Source of the DNA: JAUYQR01 sp031415015
Lineage (GTDB): Bacteria > Pseudomonadota > Alphaproteobacteria > Rhodobacterales > Rhodobacteraceae
Direction: 5' to 3'
Assembly (NCBI GenBank): GCA_031415015.1
Contig: JANOQT010000044.1
Location: 1-64,000, forward strand
Length of the DNA stretch: 64,000 nt
Both the position numbers and the translations under genes were made by a program. This document shows, piece after piece, positions 53,207 through 62,266 of this stretch (position 1 is the first letter of the stretch; each line of letters opens with the position of its first letter). Under the pieces are notes generated by a model, which was not told the origin of the DNA, ran no database searches, and saw nothing but the letters and a program-made list of their open reading frames with translations.

Positions 53207-55029
53207 CAGAACGACTGCCCCAGACCGATGTAGACCTGCACCCCTTCGCCGGTTTCACCGCCGACCGGGGCCGCCACGTCCAACCGGATCGGTCCCAGAC
53301 CGGTATCATAGCGCACGCCAAGCCCCGCCCCGGCATGCCAGCTGCCGAAATCATCAAAGAAGCCGTCCAGCCCGACCCGCCCCGCATCGACAAAGCCGAC
53401 AATGCCGATCCGGTCGGTTACCTTGGCGCGAACCTCGGCGGAACCGGCAAGGAAATAGGCTCCCCCAATCAGGAACTGCGGTCCGAGCCCTTTGGTGATC
53501 GGGATCCCCAGCGACCGGTAAGGCTGCCCGCGGACCGTGCCGCCGCCGCCGGAAAAGAACAGGTCATCCCGTGGGGTGTCCAGCAGGTCTGCGCCAAAAA
53601 CCGCCCCGCCCTGTGCGCGCACGGCAACGACAAACCGCCCCGGCGCGCCAAGGCTGCGATAGGCCCGGCCGTCGAAGGTGACACGTGCACCGGAATCGGT
53701 GGTACCAAAGCCAAGAAACGGCTTCACCTCGGCGTCAATGTAGAACCCTCGCGTTGCATTCGTCGGCACATCGCGACGGTCCCAGGTCAGGCCGACGGGA
53801 AGCGACAGGTTCCGATAGTTGAAGTCTCCGCCGGGATCGCGGCCTTCCTGATAGGCATAAAGCAGCCCGGCGCGACCGGTCAGCTTTTCCGAAAAGATAT
53901 GCGAAAAGGCGACACCGAATTCCAGGGTGTCGGCATAGTAATCAACTTCGTCGAGGTGACCGATGCTGAAGGTCAGACCTGCCGTCGTGTCCGGGGTCAG
54001 CGTGGCCGGGCGGTCCAGTGTGACGCCAAAGGAATAGTCGACACCGCTTGACCCTGCGCCGATATTGGTGATCGCGGCCTCCAGCTTCAGCCGTTCACCG
54101 CCGCCCAGCAGGTTGCGGTGCAGCCACGACCCGGTCAGCGCCAACCCGTCAAGGCTGGCAATCTCGGCCCCCACCGAATAGCGGCGCGGTTTCTGTTCCA
54201 CGACAGTGGCGCTGATGCCCAGCAGGTCCGGCGCGGTGATCTGCTCATCTTCGGTCAGTGTGACGGACGAAAAGATGCCCGTCCGCTTCAACCGGGTGGC
54301 CGCAAGGGTCAACTCGCGGTCGCTGAACACCTCGCCTTCCGGCAGACCGGCGATCTTGCGAATGCGGCGTTCCCGCATCCGCTGTTCGCCTTCGATCACC
54401 AACGGGCCAAACCGCAGTTTCGGACCGGGATTTAGCCGCAGGTTGGCGGCGAGCGTGGCGTTGGCGTGGTCAGCCACAATGTCTTCGGCGTCAAGCGCGG
54501 CCTTCGCATGACCCGCATCGCGCCAGGCACGGATCGAGGCGTCAAGCGCGTCAGCGACCAACCCGCTTTCGGCGGGCTGACCGGCACGGAACCCGGGCGG
54601 AAGGTCGGTCTTGCGCGCAAGCGGCGCAATCGTGGCGGCGGAAAACCGGAACAAGGGGCCGGGTTCGACCCTGACGTCGATCTGGCTGATCGATGACGGC
54701 GCGTCCAGCGCGGCGATGCCAGCCGCCTCGCGCCCGTCGAGCGTGATATTGATCACGGCCGAATAGTGACCGCGACCGTAAAGCGCATTCAGGATGCGGC
54801 CATAATCCGCACGGGCCGCGGCGAAAAGATCCTGCGGATCAGTCTGGCCCTGCGCCTTCTGCGACAGCAAGAGCGATGCGCCCCGGACCAGATCGGTGAG
54901 TTCCTCATCCCCACCTGCGACCGAAATGTTCAGTCGGTCAAGCGTAGCCGCGGGCATGGCAAAAAGCGCCGCTGCCAGTGTCAGGGCGACAATCCGGGAC
55001 CCGCGTCCTCCTAGCCCCCTCAACGCCAT
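53206..55029 (-). CDS. tamA: Translocation and assembly module TamA (Omp85 family)
   Basis: A 607-aa outer-membrane protein: signal sequence (MALRGLGGRGSRIVALTLAA, cleaved near MPAATL), POTRA-type repeats with GRGHYSAVINITLDG and AGLPEGEVFSDRELTLAATR, and a C-terminal 16-strand Omp85 barrel (GLTWDRRDVPTNATRGFYID, the FFSGGGGTVRGQPYRS lid-lock region with VRGF-type VRGQ, and the final GVQVYIGLGQSF). It overlaps tamB by one base. Confidence 0.92.
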   Translation of the reverse strand: MALRGLGGRGSRIVALTLAAALFAMPAATLDRLNISVAGGDEELTDLVRGASLLLSQKAQGQTDPQDLFAAARADYGRILNALYGRGHYSAVINITLDGREAAGIAALDAPSSISQIDVRVEPGPLFRFSAATIAPLARKTDLPPGFRAGQPAESGLVADALDASIRAWRDAGHAKAALDAEDIVADHANATLAANLRLNPGPKLRFGPLVIEGEQRMRERRIRKIAGLPEGEVFSDRELTLAATRLKRTGIFSSVTLTEDEQITAPDLLGISATVVEQKPRRYSVGAEIASLDGLALTGSWLHRNLLGGGERLKLEAAITNIGAGSSGVDYSFGVTLDRPATLTPDTTAGLTFSIGHLDEVDYYADTLEFGVAFSHIFSEKLTGRAGLLYAYQEGRDPGGDFNYRNLSLPVGLTWDRRDVPTNATRGFYIDAEVKPFLGFGTTDSGARVTFDGRAYRSLGAPGRFVVAVRAQGGAVFGADLLDTPRDDLFFSGGGGTVRGQPYRSLGIPITKGLGPQFLIGGAYFLAGSAEVRAKVTDRIGIVGFVDAGRVGLDGFFDDFGSWHAGAGLGVRYDTGLGPIRLDVAAPVGGETGEGVQVYIGLGQSF

Positions 55030-55366
55030 AGCGGCTCCTCTGACCTGACGGTCGGACTATCGCAGCTTGGGGTTTCCGGGGCAATCTGGGGAAACCCGAA
55101 TAGGCGAAAAAGATGCAGAGAGCGGGGTCGGTTTATCGAAGCGCGCTCGCGTAAGCTATTGAAAAAAGACTGCAAAGCTGGCTTCCATTCCGATAGATTC
55201 TTCGGTCGCTCGTCAGCTTCACGCCCTGTCGGTGATTGGGACGCGTAAAGCGGATTTCTGAAAACGATGAACGTCCGGCCAGCCCGTTAAGTTCCCGCCC
55301 TCCCGTCACAAAGCTGTCACCGCTTTCAGGCGACATCGAGGGAAAAGCCCCGATGGAGTGAAAGTT
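55030..55366. other. Intergenic region between tamA and a methyltransferase gene
   Basis: Divergent spacer of 337 bases. It holds only very short ORFs (the longest 13 codons) and no strong hairpin. It should carry promoters for both divergent genes, but I could not place a convincing pair of hexamers. Confidence 0.6.
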
Positions 55367-55993
55367 ATGGCCGACGATGGATATGACCTGGACGAAGCCT
55401 ACCAGATCAATGGTCCGGCAGACGCGCGCCGGATGTACGGCGATTGGGCGGAAAGCTATGATGACAGCTTTGGTGCCGCCTGGGGCTACATCGCCCCGCG
55501 TGAGATTGCCGCGATCCTGCGGCGCGAGATGGATCCTGCGGGTGTTGCGCTGGACATCGGCGCCGGGACCGGGCTTGTCGCGGAACACCTGCGTGGCCTG
55601 ACGGTGGACGCACTGGACATCACTCCGGAAATGCTGGCCGTCGCGCGCGGCAAAGGGCTGTACCGTGATCTGATCGAAGCAGACCTGACCCAGCCGCTGA
55701 CCCTCCCGGATGCCCGGTATGATGCGGTGGTGTCCTGCGGCACCTTCACCCATGGCCATGTTGGTCCGCAGTGCTTGACCGAGCTTTTGCGGATCACGAA
55801 GTCGGGCGCGATCTTTGTCTGCGGAACAATAGCTGCGGTTCTTGATGGCGAAGGATTTGGTTCCGCACTGGCACGGCTGGTTGCCGCTGGCAGGATCGAA
55901 CCTGTGCGCTTCGTCGATATTCCGATTTATGAGGGCGCTGCACATGCCCACAAGGATGACCGGGGCTTGGTGATGGTGTTCCGCAAGGTCTGA
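55367..55993 (+). CDS. Class I SAM-dependent methyltransferase
   Basis: A 208-aa methyltransferase with motif I LDIGAGTGLVAEHL near residue 67, then TVDALDITPEMLAVARGKG and a motif IV-like YDAVVSCGTFTHGH. The N-terminal AYQINGPADARRMYGDWAES resembles the small-molecule methyltransferases related to WBSCR27. The substrate is unknown. The ATG at 55367 has a GGAGTG site seven bases ahead; an upstream GTG at 55358 was not used. Confidence 0.84.
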   Translation: MADDGYDLDEAYQINGPADARRMYGDWAESYDDSFGAAWGYIAPREIAAILRREMDPAGVALDIGAGTGLVAEHLRGLTVDALDITPEMLAVARGKGLYRDLIEADLTQPLTLPDARYDAVVSCGTFTHGHVGPQCLTELLRITKSGAIFVCGTIAAVLDGEGFGSALARLVAAGRIEPVRFVDIPIYEGAAHAHKDDRGLVMVFRKV

Positions 55994-56096
55994 TCCCCGC
56001 AATCGACAGGAAATTCTTCTTTGACAACTGAACTTCTTGGTTTCGTTCCCGCAGGCCCGCGGGCAGGATGCGCGTGGCACATGATGAGGGCTTTCC

Positions 56097-57755
56097 ATGA
56101 TCAACGGTGGTCAACTGCTGGTTCAGTCGCTCGTGGCGCTGGGCGCGCGCAAAGGGTTCGGCGTCCCGGGGGAAAGCTATCTGGCGGTGCTGGACGCCCT
56201 GCATGATACGCAGGGCCAGCTTGATTTCGTGCTGTGCCGGAATGAAGGCGGTGCTGCCTTCATGGCGGCAGCCTGGGGCAAGCTGACCGGTGCGCCCGGA
56301 TTGTGTTTCGTCACGCGCGGCCCCGGGGTCACCAATGCCTCCATCGGCATCCACACCGCGATGCAGGATTCTGCCCCGATGATCGTCTTTGTCGGTCAGG
56401 TCGGCACCGACCTGCGCGGCCGCGAGGCGTTTCAGGAAATCGACTACCGCGCCGTCTTTGGCACCATGGCGAAATGGGCGGTCGAGATTGACGATGTCGC
56501 CCGCATCCCTGAAATCCTCGGCCGCGCCTGGGTGACGGCCACCACGGGCCGCCCCGGCCCTGTGGTGATTGCCCTGCCCGAAGACATGCTGACCAGCCTC
56601 ACCGCCGTGCCCCCTCTGACCGGCCCGGCGCGGATCGCAGAACCGTCCCCGCTGCCCGAAGCTATGGCCGAGGCGCTGGCGCTGCTGACCGCCGCCGAAC
56701 GCCCGCTTATCCTGATCGGCGGCTGCAACTGGACCGATGCCGGGAAGCAGGCGCTGCAAACCTTTGCCGAGGCGTCGGATATCCCCGTCGTCTGCGCCTT
56801 TCGCTATCAGGATCAGTTCGACAACTTCTCGCCCGTTTATGTGGGCGAAGCCGGGGTCGGCATGCCCGCCCATGTCAAGCGCGTGATCCGCGAGGCGGAT
56901 GTGATCCTGGCCATCAACGTCCGGTTCGGAGAGATGACCACCGATGCCTACACCCTTCTGGACGTGCCGGTACCAAAGCAGCAGTTGATCCATGTGCATG
57001 CGTCCGACCGCGAGATTGGCAAGATTTACCAGCCCACCTTGGGCATTCAGGCCGGGCCAAACGCCTTTGCCGCAGCCTTGGTGTCAATAACCGGAGGCTG
57101 GTCCGAATGGCGGGCCCGCGCGCGCGCCGAGTGGGAGGCGGGATTTGACTTGCCCCCGCAGCCCTCGCCGGTGGACATGGCTGTCGTCACCGCGCATCTG
57201 CGCGACGTGCTGCCGGACGACGTGATCCTGACCAATGGTGCAGGGAATTTCACCGTCTGGCCGAACAAGTTCTACAAGTTCGGCCCCAAGGCGCGGCTTC
57301 TGGCACCTCAGTCGGGTGCGATGGGTTATGGCTTGCCCGCCGCCATTGCGGCCAAGGTCGCATACCCTGACCGGATGGTGGTGTGCTTTGCCGGGGACGG
57401 TGACTTCCAGATGACCTGCCAGGAACTGGGCACTGCCATGCAAGCCGGCGCGCAGCCGATCGTGCTGATCCTGAACAACGGCACTTACGGCACGATCCGC
57501 GCGCATCAGGAACGCACCTATCCCGCACGCGTGTCGGGGACTGATCTTGCGAACCCGGATTTCGTCATGCTGGCCCGCGCCTACGGCTACCACGCCGAAC
57601 GGGTGGCGCGGACCGAAGATTTCCCCGCCGCCTTCGCCCGCGCCCGCGCGTCTCGGATGGGCGCCGTCCTCGACCTGTCGATCTCGGCCGAAGCGCTGAC
57701 GCCGCGCCAGACCCTCAGCCAGATGCGCGACGCCGCTTTGAAGGCCAAAACATGA
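56097..57755 (+). CDS. Thiamine-diphosphate-dependent enzyme (acetolactate-synthase-like)
   Basis: A 552-aa ThDP enzyme with the three standard domains. The catalytic glutamate is in LCRNEGGAAFMAAA near residue 46 and the Mg-ThDP motif is GDGDFQMTCQELGTAMQAGA, closing in LNNGTYGT. No FAD-binding signature was recognised, so it is probably not acetolactate synthase proper. It begins a five-gene catabolic operon; the next gene overlaps its stop by ATGA. Substrate is probably a 2-oxoacid. Confidence 0.86.
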   Translation: MINGGQLLVQSLVALGARKGFGVPGESYLAVLDALHDTQGQLDFVLCRNEGGAAFMAAAWGKLTGAPGLCFVTRGPGVTNASIGIHTAMQDSAPMIVFVGQVGTDLRGREAFQEIDYRAVFGTMAKWAVEIDDVARIPEILGRAWVTATTGRPGPVVIALPEDMLTSLTAVPPLTGPARIAEPSPLPEAMAEALALLTAAERPLILIGGCNWTDAGKQALQTFAEASDIPVVCAFRYQDQFDNFSPVYVGEAGVGMPAHVKRVIREADVILAINVRFGEMTTDAYTLLDVPVPKQQLIHVHASDREIGKIYQPTLGIQAGPNAFAAALVSITGGWSEWRARARAEWEAGFDLPPQPSPVDMAVVTAHLRDVLPDDVILTNGAGNFTVWPNKFYKFGPKARLLAPQSGAMGYGLPAAIAAKVAYPDRMVVCFAGDGDFQMTCQELGTAMQAGAQPIVLILNNGTYGTIRAHQERTYPARVSGTDLANPDFVMLARAYGYHAERVARTEDFPAAFARARASRMGAVLDLSISAEALTPRQTLSQMRDAALKAKT

Positions 57756-59833
57756 GCATCCGCCTTGGCGCCGATATCGGCGGCACCTTCACCGACATTG
57801 CGCTGGATGTGGAAGGGCACCTCTACTCCACCAAGGTGCTGACGGATCATGCCACACCGGAACAGGCAATTCTCGACGGAATAGAGACTGTTCTTGCCGA
57901 AGCTGGGCTGACTTATGCCGATCTGGAGATCGTCATCCACGGCACCACCCTGGCCACCAACGCGCTGATCGAACGGCGCGGCGCGCGCACGGCGTTCGTC
58001 ACCACCGAAGGCTTCCGCGATGTGATTGAAATGCGGACCGAAAGCCGGTTTGCCCAGTATGATCTGAACCTGAAACTGCCCCCGCCGCTTATCCCGCGCG
58101 AAGACCGGTTCACCGTTGCAGGCCGGATCGGCGCGCAGGGGCAAGAGTTGGTGCCGCTGGACGAGGCGGCGTTGCAGGCCCTTGCCGACCGGATTGCCGC
58201 AGGCGGATATGAGGCCGTCGCCATCGGTTTCATCCATTCCTACGTGAACCCGGCGCATGAACACCGCGCGCGCCAGATCATCGCGGAACGGGTCAGTGTG
58301 CCAATCTCCATCTCCGCCGAAGTCAGTCCGCAAATGCGCGAGTTTGAACGGTTCAACACCGTTTGCGCCAATGCCTATGTCCGCCCGCGGATGGCGGACT
58401 ACCTGCTGCGGCTGCAATCGCGGCTGACCCTCGCCGGCGCGGGCTGCCCGGTCTTCATGATCCACTCCGGCGGCGGACTGATCTCGGTCGAGACGGCAGC
58501 GGAATTTCCGGTCCGCTTGATCGAATCGGGGCCTGCGGGTGGCGCGATCTTTGCCGCCGATGTGGCGCGGCGGTTTGGGCTGCACAAAGTGGTCAGCTAT
58601 GACATGGGCGGGACCACGGCCAAGATCTGTCTGATCGAGGATTTTCAGCCCAAGACCGCACGGACCTTCGAGGTGGCGCGCAGCACCCGCTTTGCCAAAG
58701 GTTCCGGCATGCCGATCTCTATCCCGGTGATCGAGATGATCGAGATTGGTGCAGGTGGCGGCTCTATCGCGTCGGTCGATGCGATGGGGCGCATCCAGAC
58801 TGGCCCAGAGTCTGCCGGGTCTGAACCGGGATCCGCCTGCTATCAGTGTGGCGGCCTGCGGCCTGCGATCACAGATGCTGATCTGGTGCTGGGCAAGATC
58901 GACCCTGACAATTTCGCGGGGGGTGCGATCCGGCTGTCGGTGACCTTGGCTGAGACCGCGATTGCCAATGAGGTCGCCGCGCCTCTGGGCTTGCCGGTAG
59001 AGGCGGCGGCGTTCGGGATCTGCGAAGTGGTGGACGAAAATATGGCCAATGCCGCCCGTGTTCATGCGGTGGAAAACGGCAAGGATATCGCCGACAATGT
59101 CATGGTGGCCTTTGGCGGTGCTGCCCCCCTGCATGCTGCACGGCTGTGCGAAAAGCTTGGCATCGCAGAGTGTTTGATCCCGGTGGGCGCAGGCGTGGGG
59201 TCCGCAATCGGGTTCCTGAAAGCGCCCTTTGCGTATGAGGCGCTGGCGTCGAAACTGGTGCCGCTGTCGGCCTTTGATGTGGAGGCGGTGAACGCGCTGC
59301 TGGACGGGCTGAAATCCACCGCCGAAAGCTTCGTACGCACGGGCACCAGCGGCATGATCCTGCGCGAGGTCACCGCCTTCATGCGCTATCGCGGGCAGGG
59401 CTGGGAAATTCCGGTACCCCTGCCCGACCGCCGGTTCACCGCCGACGATGTGGCCACCCTGCGCGACAGTTTCCAAACCAACTATGCGCAGTTTTTCGGG
59501 CGCGCTATTGACGGGCTGGACGGGCTGGCGATCGAGATTGTGACCTTTTCAGTCAAGGCGCAGGACAAGACGCCGGAACCGCAACGCATCAAGCTGACGC
59601 GCGGGACCGATCCTGCCGACGCCCCCGATCAGCGCCCGGTGTTTGACCCCACCCTCGGCAAACCCCTGCCAACCGCGATCATCGACCGCGCTGCGATTTG
59701 CCCCGGTCAACGCGTTACCGGCCCCGCCGTCATCGTCGAACGCGAAACCGCGACCGTCGTCACCTCGCCCTTCGACGCGGTGATGCAGGTGGACGGCAGC
59801 CTGCTTCTGATCCGCAAGGAGACACGGCCATGA
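57752..59833 (+). CDS. Hydantoinase/oxoprolinase subunit A (HyuA family)
   Basis: A 693-aa ATP-dependent ring-opening subunit. The N-terminal ATPase motif LGADIGGTFTDIALD (residues 5-19), the THGTT-like IVIHGTTLATNALIE, and YDMGGTTAKICLI near residue 286 fit the acetone-carboxylase/5-oxoprolinase superfamily. The C-terminal domain holds QFFGRAIDGLDGL. Subunit B follows with ATGA overlap. Substrate could be a hydantoin, 5-oxoproline or related lactam, or acetone-type compound. Confidence 0.87.
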   Translation: MSIRLGADIGGTFTDIALDVEGHLYSTKVLTDHATPEQAILDGIETVLAEAGLTYADLEIVIHGTTLATNALIERRGARTAFVTTEGFRDVIEMRTESRFAQYDLNLKLPPPLIPREDRFTVAGRIGAQGQELVPLDEAALQALADRIAAGGYEAVAIGFIHSYVNPAHEHRARQIIAERVSVPISISAEVSPQMREFERFNTVCANAYVRPRMADYLLRLQSRLTLAGAGCPVFMIHSGGGLISVETAAEFPVRLIESGPAGGAIFAADVARRFGLHKVVSYDMGGTTAKICLIEDFQPKTARTFEVARSTRFAKGSGMPISIPVIEMIEIGAGGGSIASVDAMGRIQTGPESAGSEPGSACYQCGGLRPAITDADLVLGKIDPDNFAGGAIRLSVTLAETAIANEVAAPLGLPVEAAAFGICEVVDENMANAARVHAVENGKDIADNVMVAFGGAAPLHAARLCEKLGIAECLIPVGAGVGSAIGFLKAPFAYEALASKLVPLSAFDVEAVNALLDGLKSTAESFVRTGTSGMILREVTAFMRYRGQGWEIPVPLPDRRFTADDVATLRDSFQTNYAQFFGRAIDGLDGLAIEIVTFSVKAQDKTPEPQRIKLTRGTDPADAPDQRPVFDPTLGKPLPTAIIDRAAICPGQRVTGPAVIVERETATVVTSPFDAVMQVDGSLLLIRKETRP

Positions 59834-61464
59834 CCGACGCCACCTTCGATATCCGCATGCAGGTGATGTGGAACCGGCTGATTTCGGTGGTCGAGGAACA
59901 GGCACTGACCCTGTTGCGCACTGCGTTTTCGACCTCAGTGCGCGAGGCGGGCGACCTTTCCGCAGGCGTGTTCGACCCGCAAGGCCGGATGCTGGCCCAA
60001 GCCGTCACCGGCACGCCGGGGCACGTAAACACCATGGCCGAGGCGGTGGGCCAGTTCATCACCGAGATCGGCCGCGACGATATGTTCCCCGGCGACACTT
60101 ATGTGACCAATGACCCGTGGAAGGGCACCGGGCACCTGCACGACATCACCATGGTCTCGCCCTCGTTCCTTGGGGACCAGCTTGTCGGGTTCTTTGCCTG
60201 CACCGCGCATGTGGTGGATGTGGGCGGGCGGGGGTTTGGGGCGGATGCGAAGTCGGTCTACGAAGAAGGCATCCAGATCCCGATCATGAAGTTCGCCGAA
60301 CGGGGTGTGGTGAACCGCGACCTGATCCGAATCCTTCGGGCCAATGTGCGGGAACCCAATCAGGTGGTGGGCGATTTCTATTCGCTGGCTGCCTGCAATG
60401 ACGTGGGCCATCGGCGGCTGATCCAGATGATGCAGGAAATCGGGCTGACCTCGCTGGATGCCTTGGGCAATTTCATCTTTTCCCGGACCCGCAGCGCGAC
60501 CCTGGACCGGATTGCAGCACTGCCGAACGGTCGCTGGGACAATACGCTTCTGACGGACGGCTACGATGTTCCCGTCAAGCTGGCCTGCGCGGTCGAGATC
60601 GGCCGGGAAACGGTCAACGTCGATTTCACCGGAACCGACGGCATCAGCCGCTGGGGCATCAACGTGCCGATCATCTACACCAAGGCCTACGCCTCTTATG
60701 CGCTGAAATGCGTGGTGGCCCCGGACATTCCGAACAACTGGGCCTCACTGGCGGCGTTCACGATATCCTCGCCAGAAAACATTCTGAACGCCCCGCGTCC
60801 CGCGCCCGTGGCCGTCCGGCACGTGATCGGCCACATGGTGCCGGACCTTGTGCTGGGCGCCTTGGCCAAGGCCATGCCGGGGCAGGTGCTGGCCGAAGGG
60901 GCAGCGGCCCTGTGGAACATCCACATATCGGTGCGGCCCGTGGCCGGGCAGGCCGGGCGGCGGGCGGAAATTCTGATGTTCAACTCGGGCGGGATGGGCG
61001 CGCGGCCCGAACTGGACGGGCTGTCGGCCACGGCCTTCCCGTCGGGCGTGATGACGATGCCGATCGAGGCGACCGAACAGACCGGCCCGATCGTGGTCTG
61101 GCGCAAGGAACTGCGCCCCGATTCCGGCGGTGACGGCCAGTATCGCGGCGGCCTCGGCCAAGTGATCGAGATCGAGGCGCTGCCCGGCCACGAGTTTGAC
61201 TTCTCCGCCATGTTCGACAGGGTGAACCATCCTGCCAAGGGGCGGGATGGCGGCGGCGCGGGGGCGGCGGGCATGGTTGCGCTGGACGATGGCACCCGGC
61301 TGCAGCCGAAGGGCTGGCAGCATGTGCCTCAGGGTCGGCGGCTGTTGCTGCACTTGCCCGGTGGCGGCGGGTTTGGCGATCCGGGCTTGCGGTCGGCTGC
61401 GGCGCGCGCCGATGATCTGACCAAGGGATATGTCAGCGGAGGCTCGAATGACCCCACCGTTTGA
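59830..61464 (+). CDS. Hydantoinase/oxoprolinase subunit B (HyuB family)
   Basis: A 544-aa partner of the preceding protein. Recognisable parts are TLLRTAFSTSVREAGDLSAG near residue 25, YVTNDPWKGTGHLHDITMVS and the C-terminal LLLHLPGGGGFGDPG typical of HyuB. The true start at 59830 overlaps the HyuA stop (ATGA); the 44-codon extension upstream is in a different frame of HyuA. Its 3' end overlaps the next gene by 17 bases. Confidence 0.89.
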   Translation: MTDATFDIRMQVMWNRLISVVEEQALTLLRTAFSTSVREAGDLSAGVFDPQGRMLAQAVTGTPGHVNTMAEAVGQFITEIGRDDMFPGDTYVTNDPWKGTGHLHDITMVSPSFLGDQLVGFFACTAHVVDVGGRGFGADAKSVYEEGIQIPIMKFAERGVVNRDLIRILRANVREPNQVVGDFYSLAACNDVGHRRLIQMMQEIGLTSLDALGNFIFSRTRSATLDRIAALPNGRWDNTLLTDGYDVPVKLACAVEIGRETVNVDFTGTDGISRWGINVPIIYTKAYASYALKCVVAPDIPNNWASLAAFTISSPENILNAPRPAPVAVRHVIGHMVPDLVLGALAKAMPGQVLAEGAAALWNIHISVRPVAGQAGRRAEILMFNSGGMGARPELDGLSATAFPSGVMTMPIEATEQTGPIVVWRKELRPDSGGDGQYRGGLGQVIEIEALPGHEFDFSAMFDRVNHPAKGRDGGGAGAAGMVALDDGTRLQPKGWQHVPQGRRLLLHLPGGGGFGDPGLRSAAARADDLTKGYVSGGSNDPTV

Positions 61465-62266
61465 CACGATCCTGATCACCGGAGCGGCTGGTCGTCTTGG
61501 CACTGTGCTGCGTCATGGACTTGCGCCGCTGGCCCGGCATTTGCGGCTTTCCGATGTGTCCGAAATCAAGAATCTGCAGCCGAACGAGTCCGCAGTGATC
61601 TGCGATCTGGCGGATGAGGCGGCGGTTCTGGCCGTGGTCGACGGCGCGGATGTCATCGTCCATTTCGGTGGTGCGCCGATGGAACGGCCTTGGGATGTCG
61701 TGCTGAACAGCACCATCCGGGGCAGCTATCACATCTACGAGGCGGCGCGGAAACACGGGGTGCGCCGCGTCGTTTATGCCTCGTCCGTACATGCCATCGG
61801 CTACCATCAGCTTGCCGATCAGATCGACGCGAATGCTCCCCACCGCCCGGACAGCTTGTACGGTCTGTCGAAGTGCTTTGTCGAAGACCTTGGGCGGCTG
61901 TATTGGGACAAGTTCGGGATCGAAACGGTGGCGCTGCGGATCTTTTCGTCGTTCCCGGAACCGGTGGACCGGCGGATGCTGTGGTCCTGGCTGGCGTTCG
62001 ACGATTGCGTGCGGCTGGTGACGGCGGCGCTGACTGCGCCAGAAGTGGGGTTCACCGTGTCTTTCGGCATGTCGGACAATGCCGTAAAGCCTGTCGACAA
62101 CCATTTGGCCGATCACCTTGGCTTCCACCCGCAGGACAACACCGAACGGTTTCGCGCAAGCATAGAGTCTATCACCCCCGCGCCCGATCCGAACGCCGCC
62201 GCCGTGCAGTGCCTTGGTGGCTGGTTCGTCGATCTGGGCCATCCCGATGACGAGGCGAAGGCATGA
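61448..62266 (+). CDS. NAD(P)-dependent epimerase/dehydratase-family oxidoreductase (uronate dehydrogenase-like)
   Basis: A 272-aa extended SDR with ILITGAAGRLGTVL near residue 9, catalytic Ser in VVYASSVHAIGY and YxxxK as YGLSK. The SSVHAIGYH segment and overall length resemble uronate dehydrogenase, which oxidises galacturonate or glucuronate to the lactone. In this operon it may act on another hydroxy acid. GGAGG lies six bases before the ATG. Both neighbours overlap it. Confidence 0.84.
   Translation: MTPPFDTILITGAAGRLGTVLRHGLAPLARHLRLSDVSEIKNLQPNESAVICDLADEAAVLAVVDGADVIVHFGGAPMERPWDVVLNSTIRGSYHIYEAARKHGVRRVVYASSVHAIGYHQLADQIDANAPHRPDSLYGLSKCFVEDLGRLYWDKFGIETVALRIFSSFPEPVDRRMLWSWLAFDDCVRLVTAALTAPEVGFTVSFGMSDNAVKPVDNHLADHLGFHPQDNTERFRASIESITPAPDPNAAAVQCLGGWFVDLGHPDDEAKA

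Noticed and set aside
57587..59476. 629-codon minus-strand frame opposite hydantoinase A
   Set aside because: His/Asp/Arg-rich composition without a recognisable domain; HyuA is clear on the plus strand.
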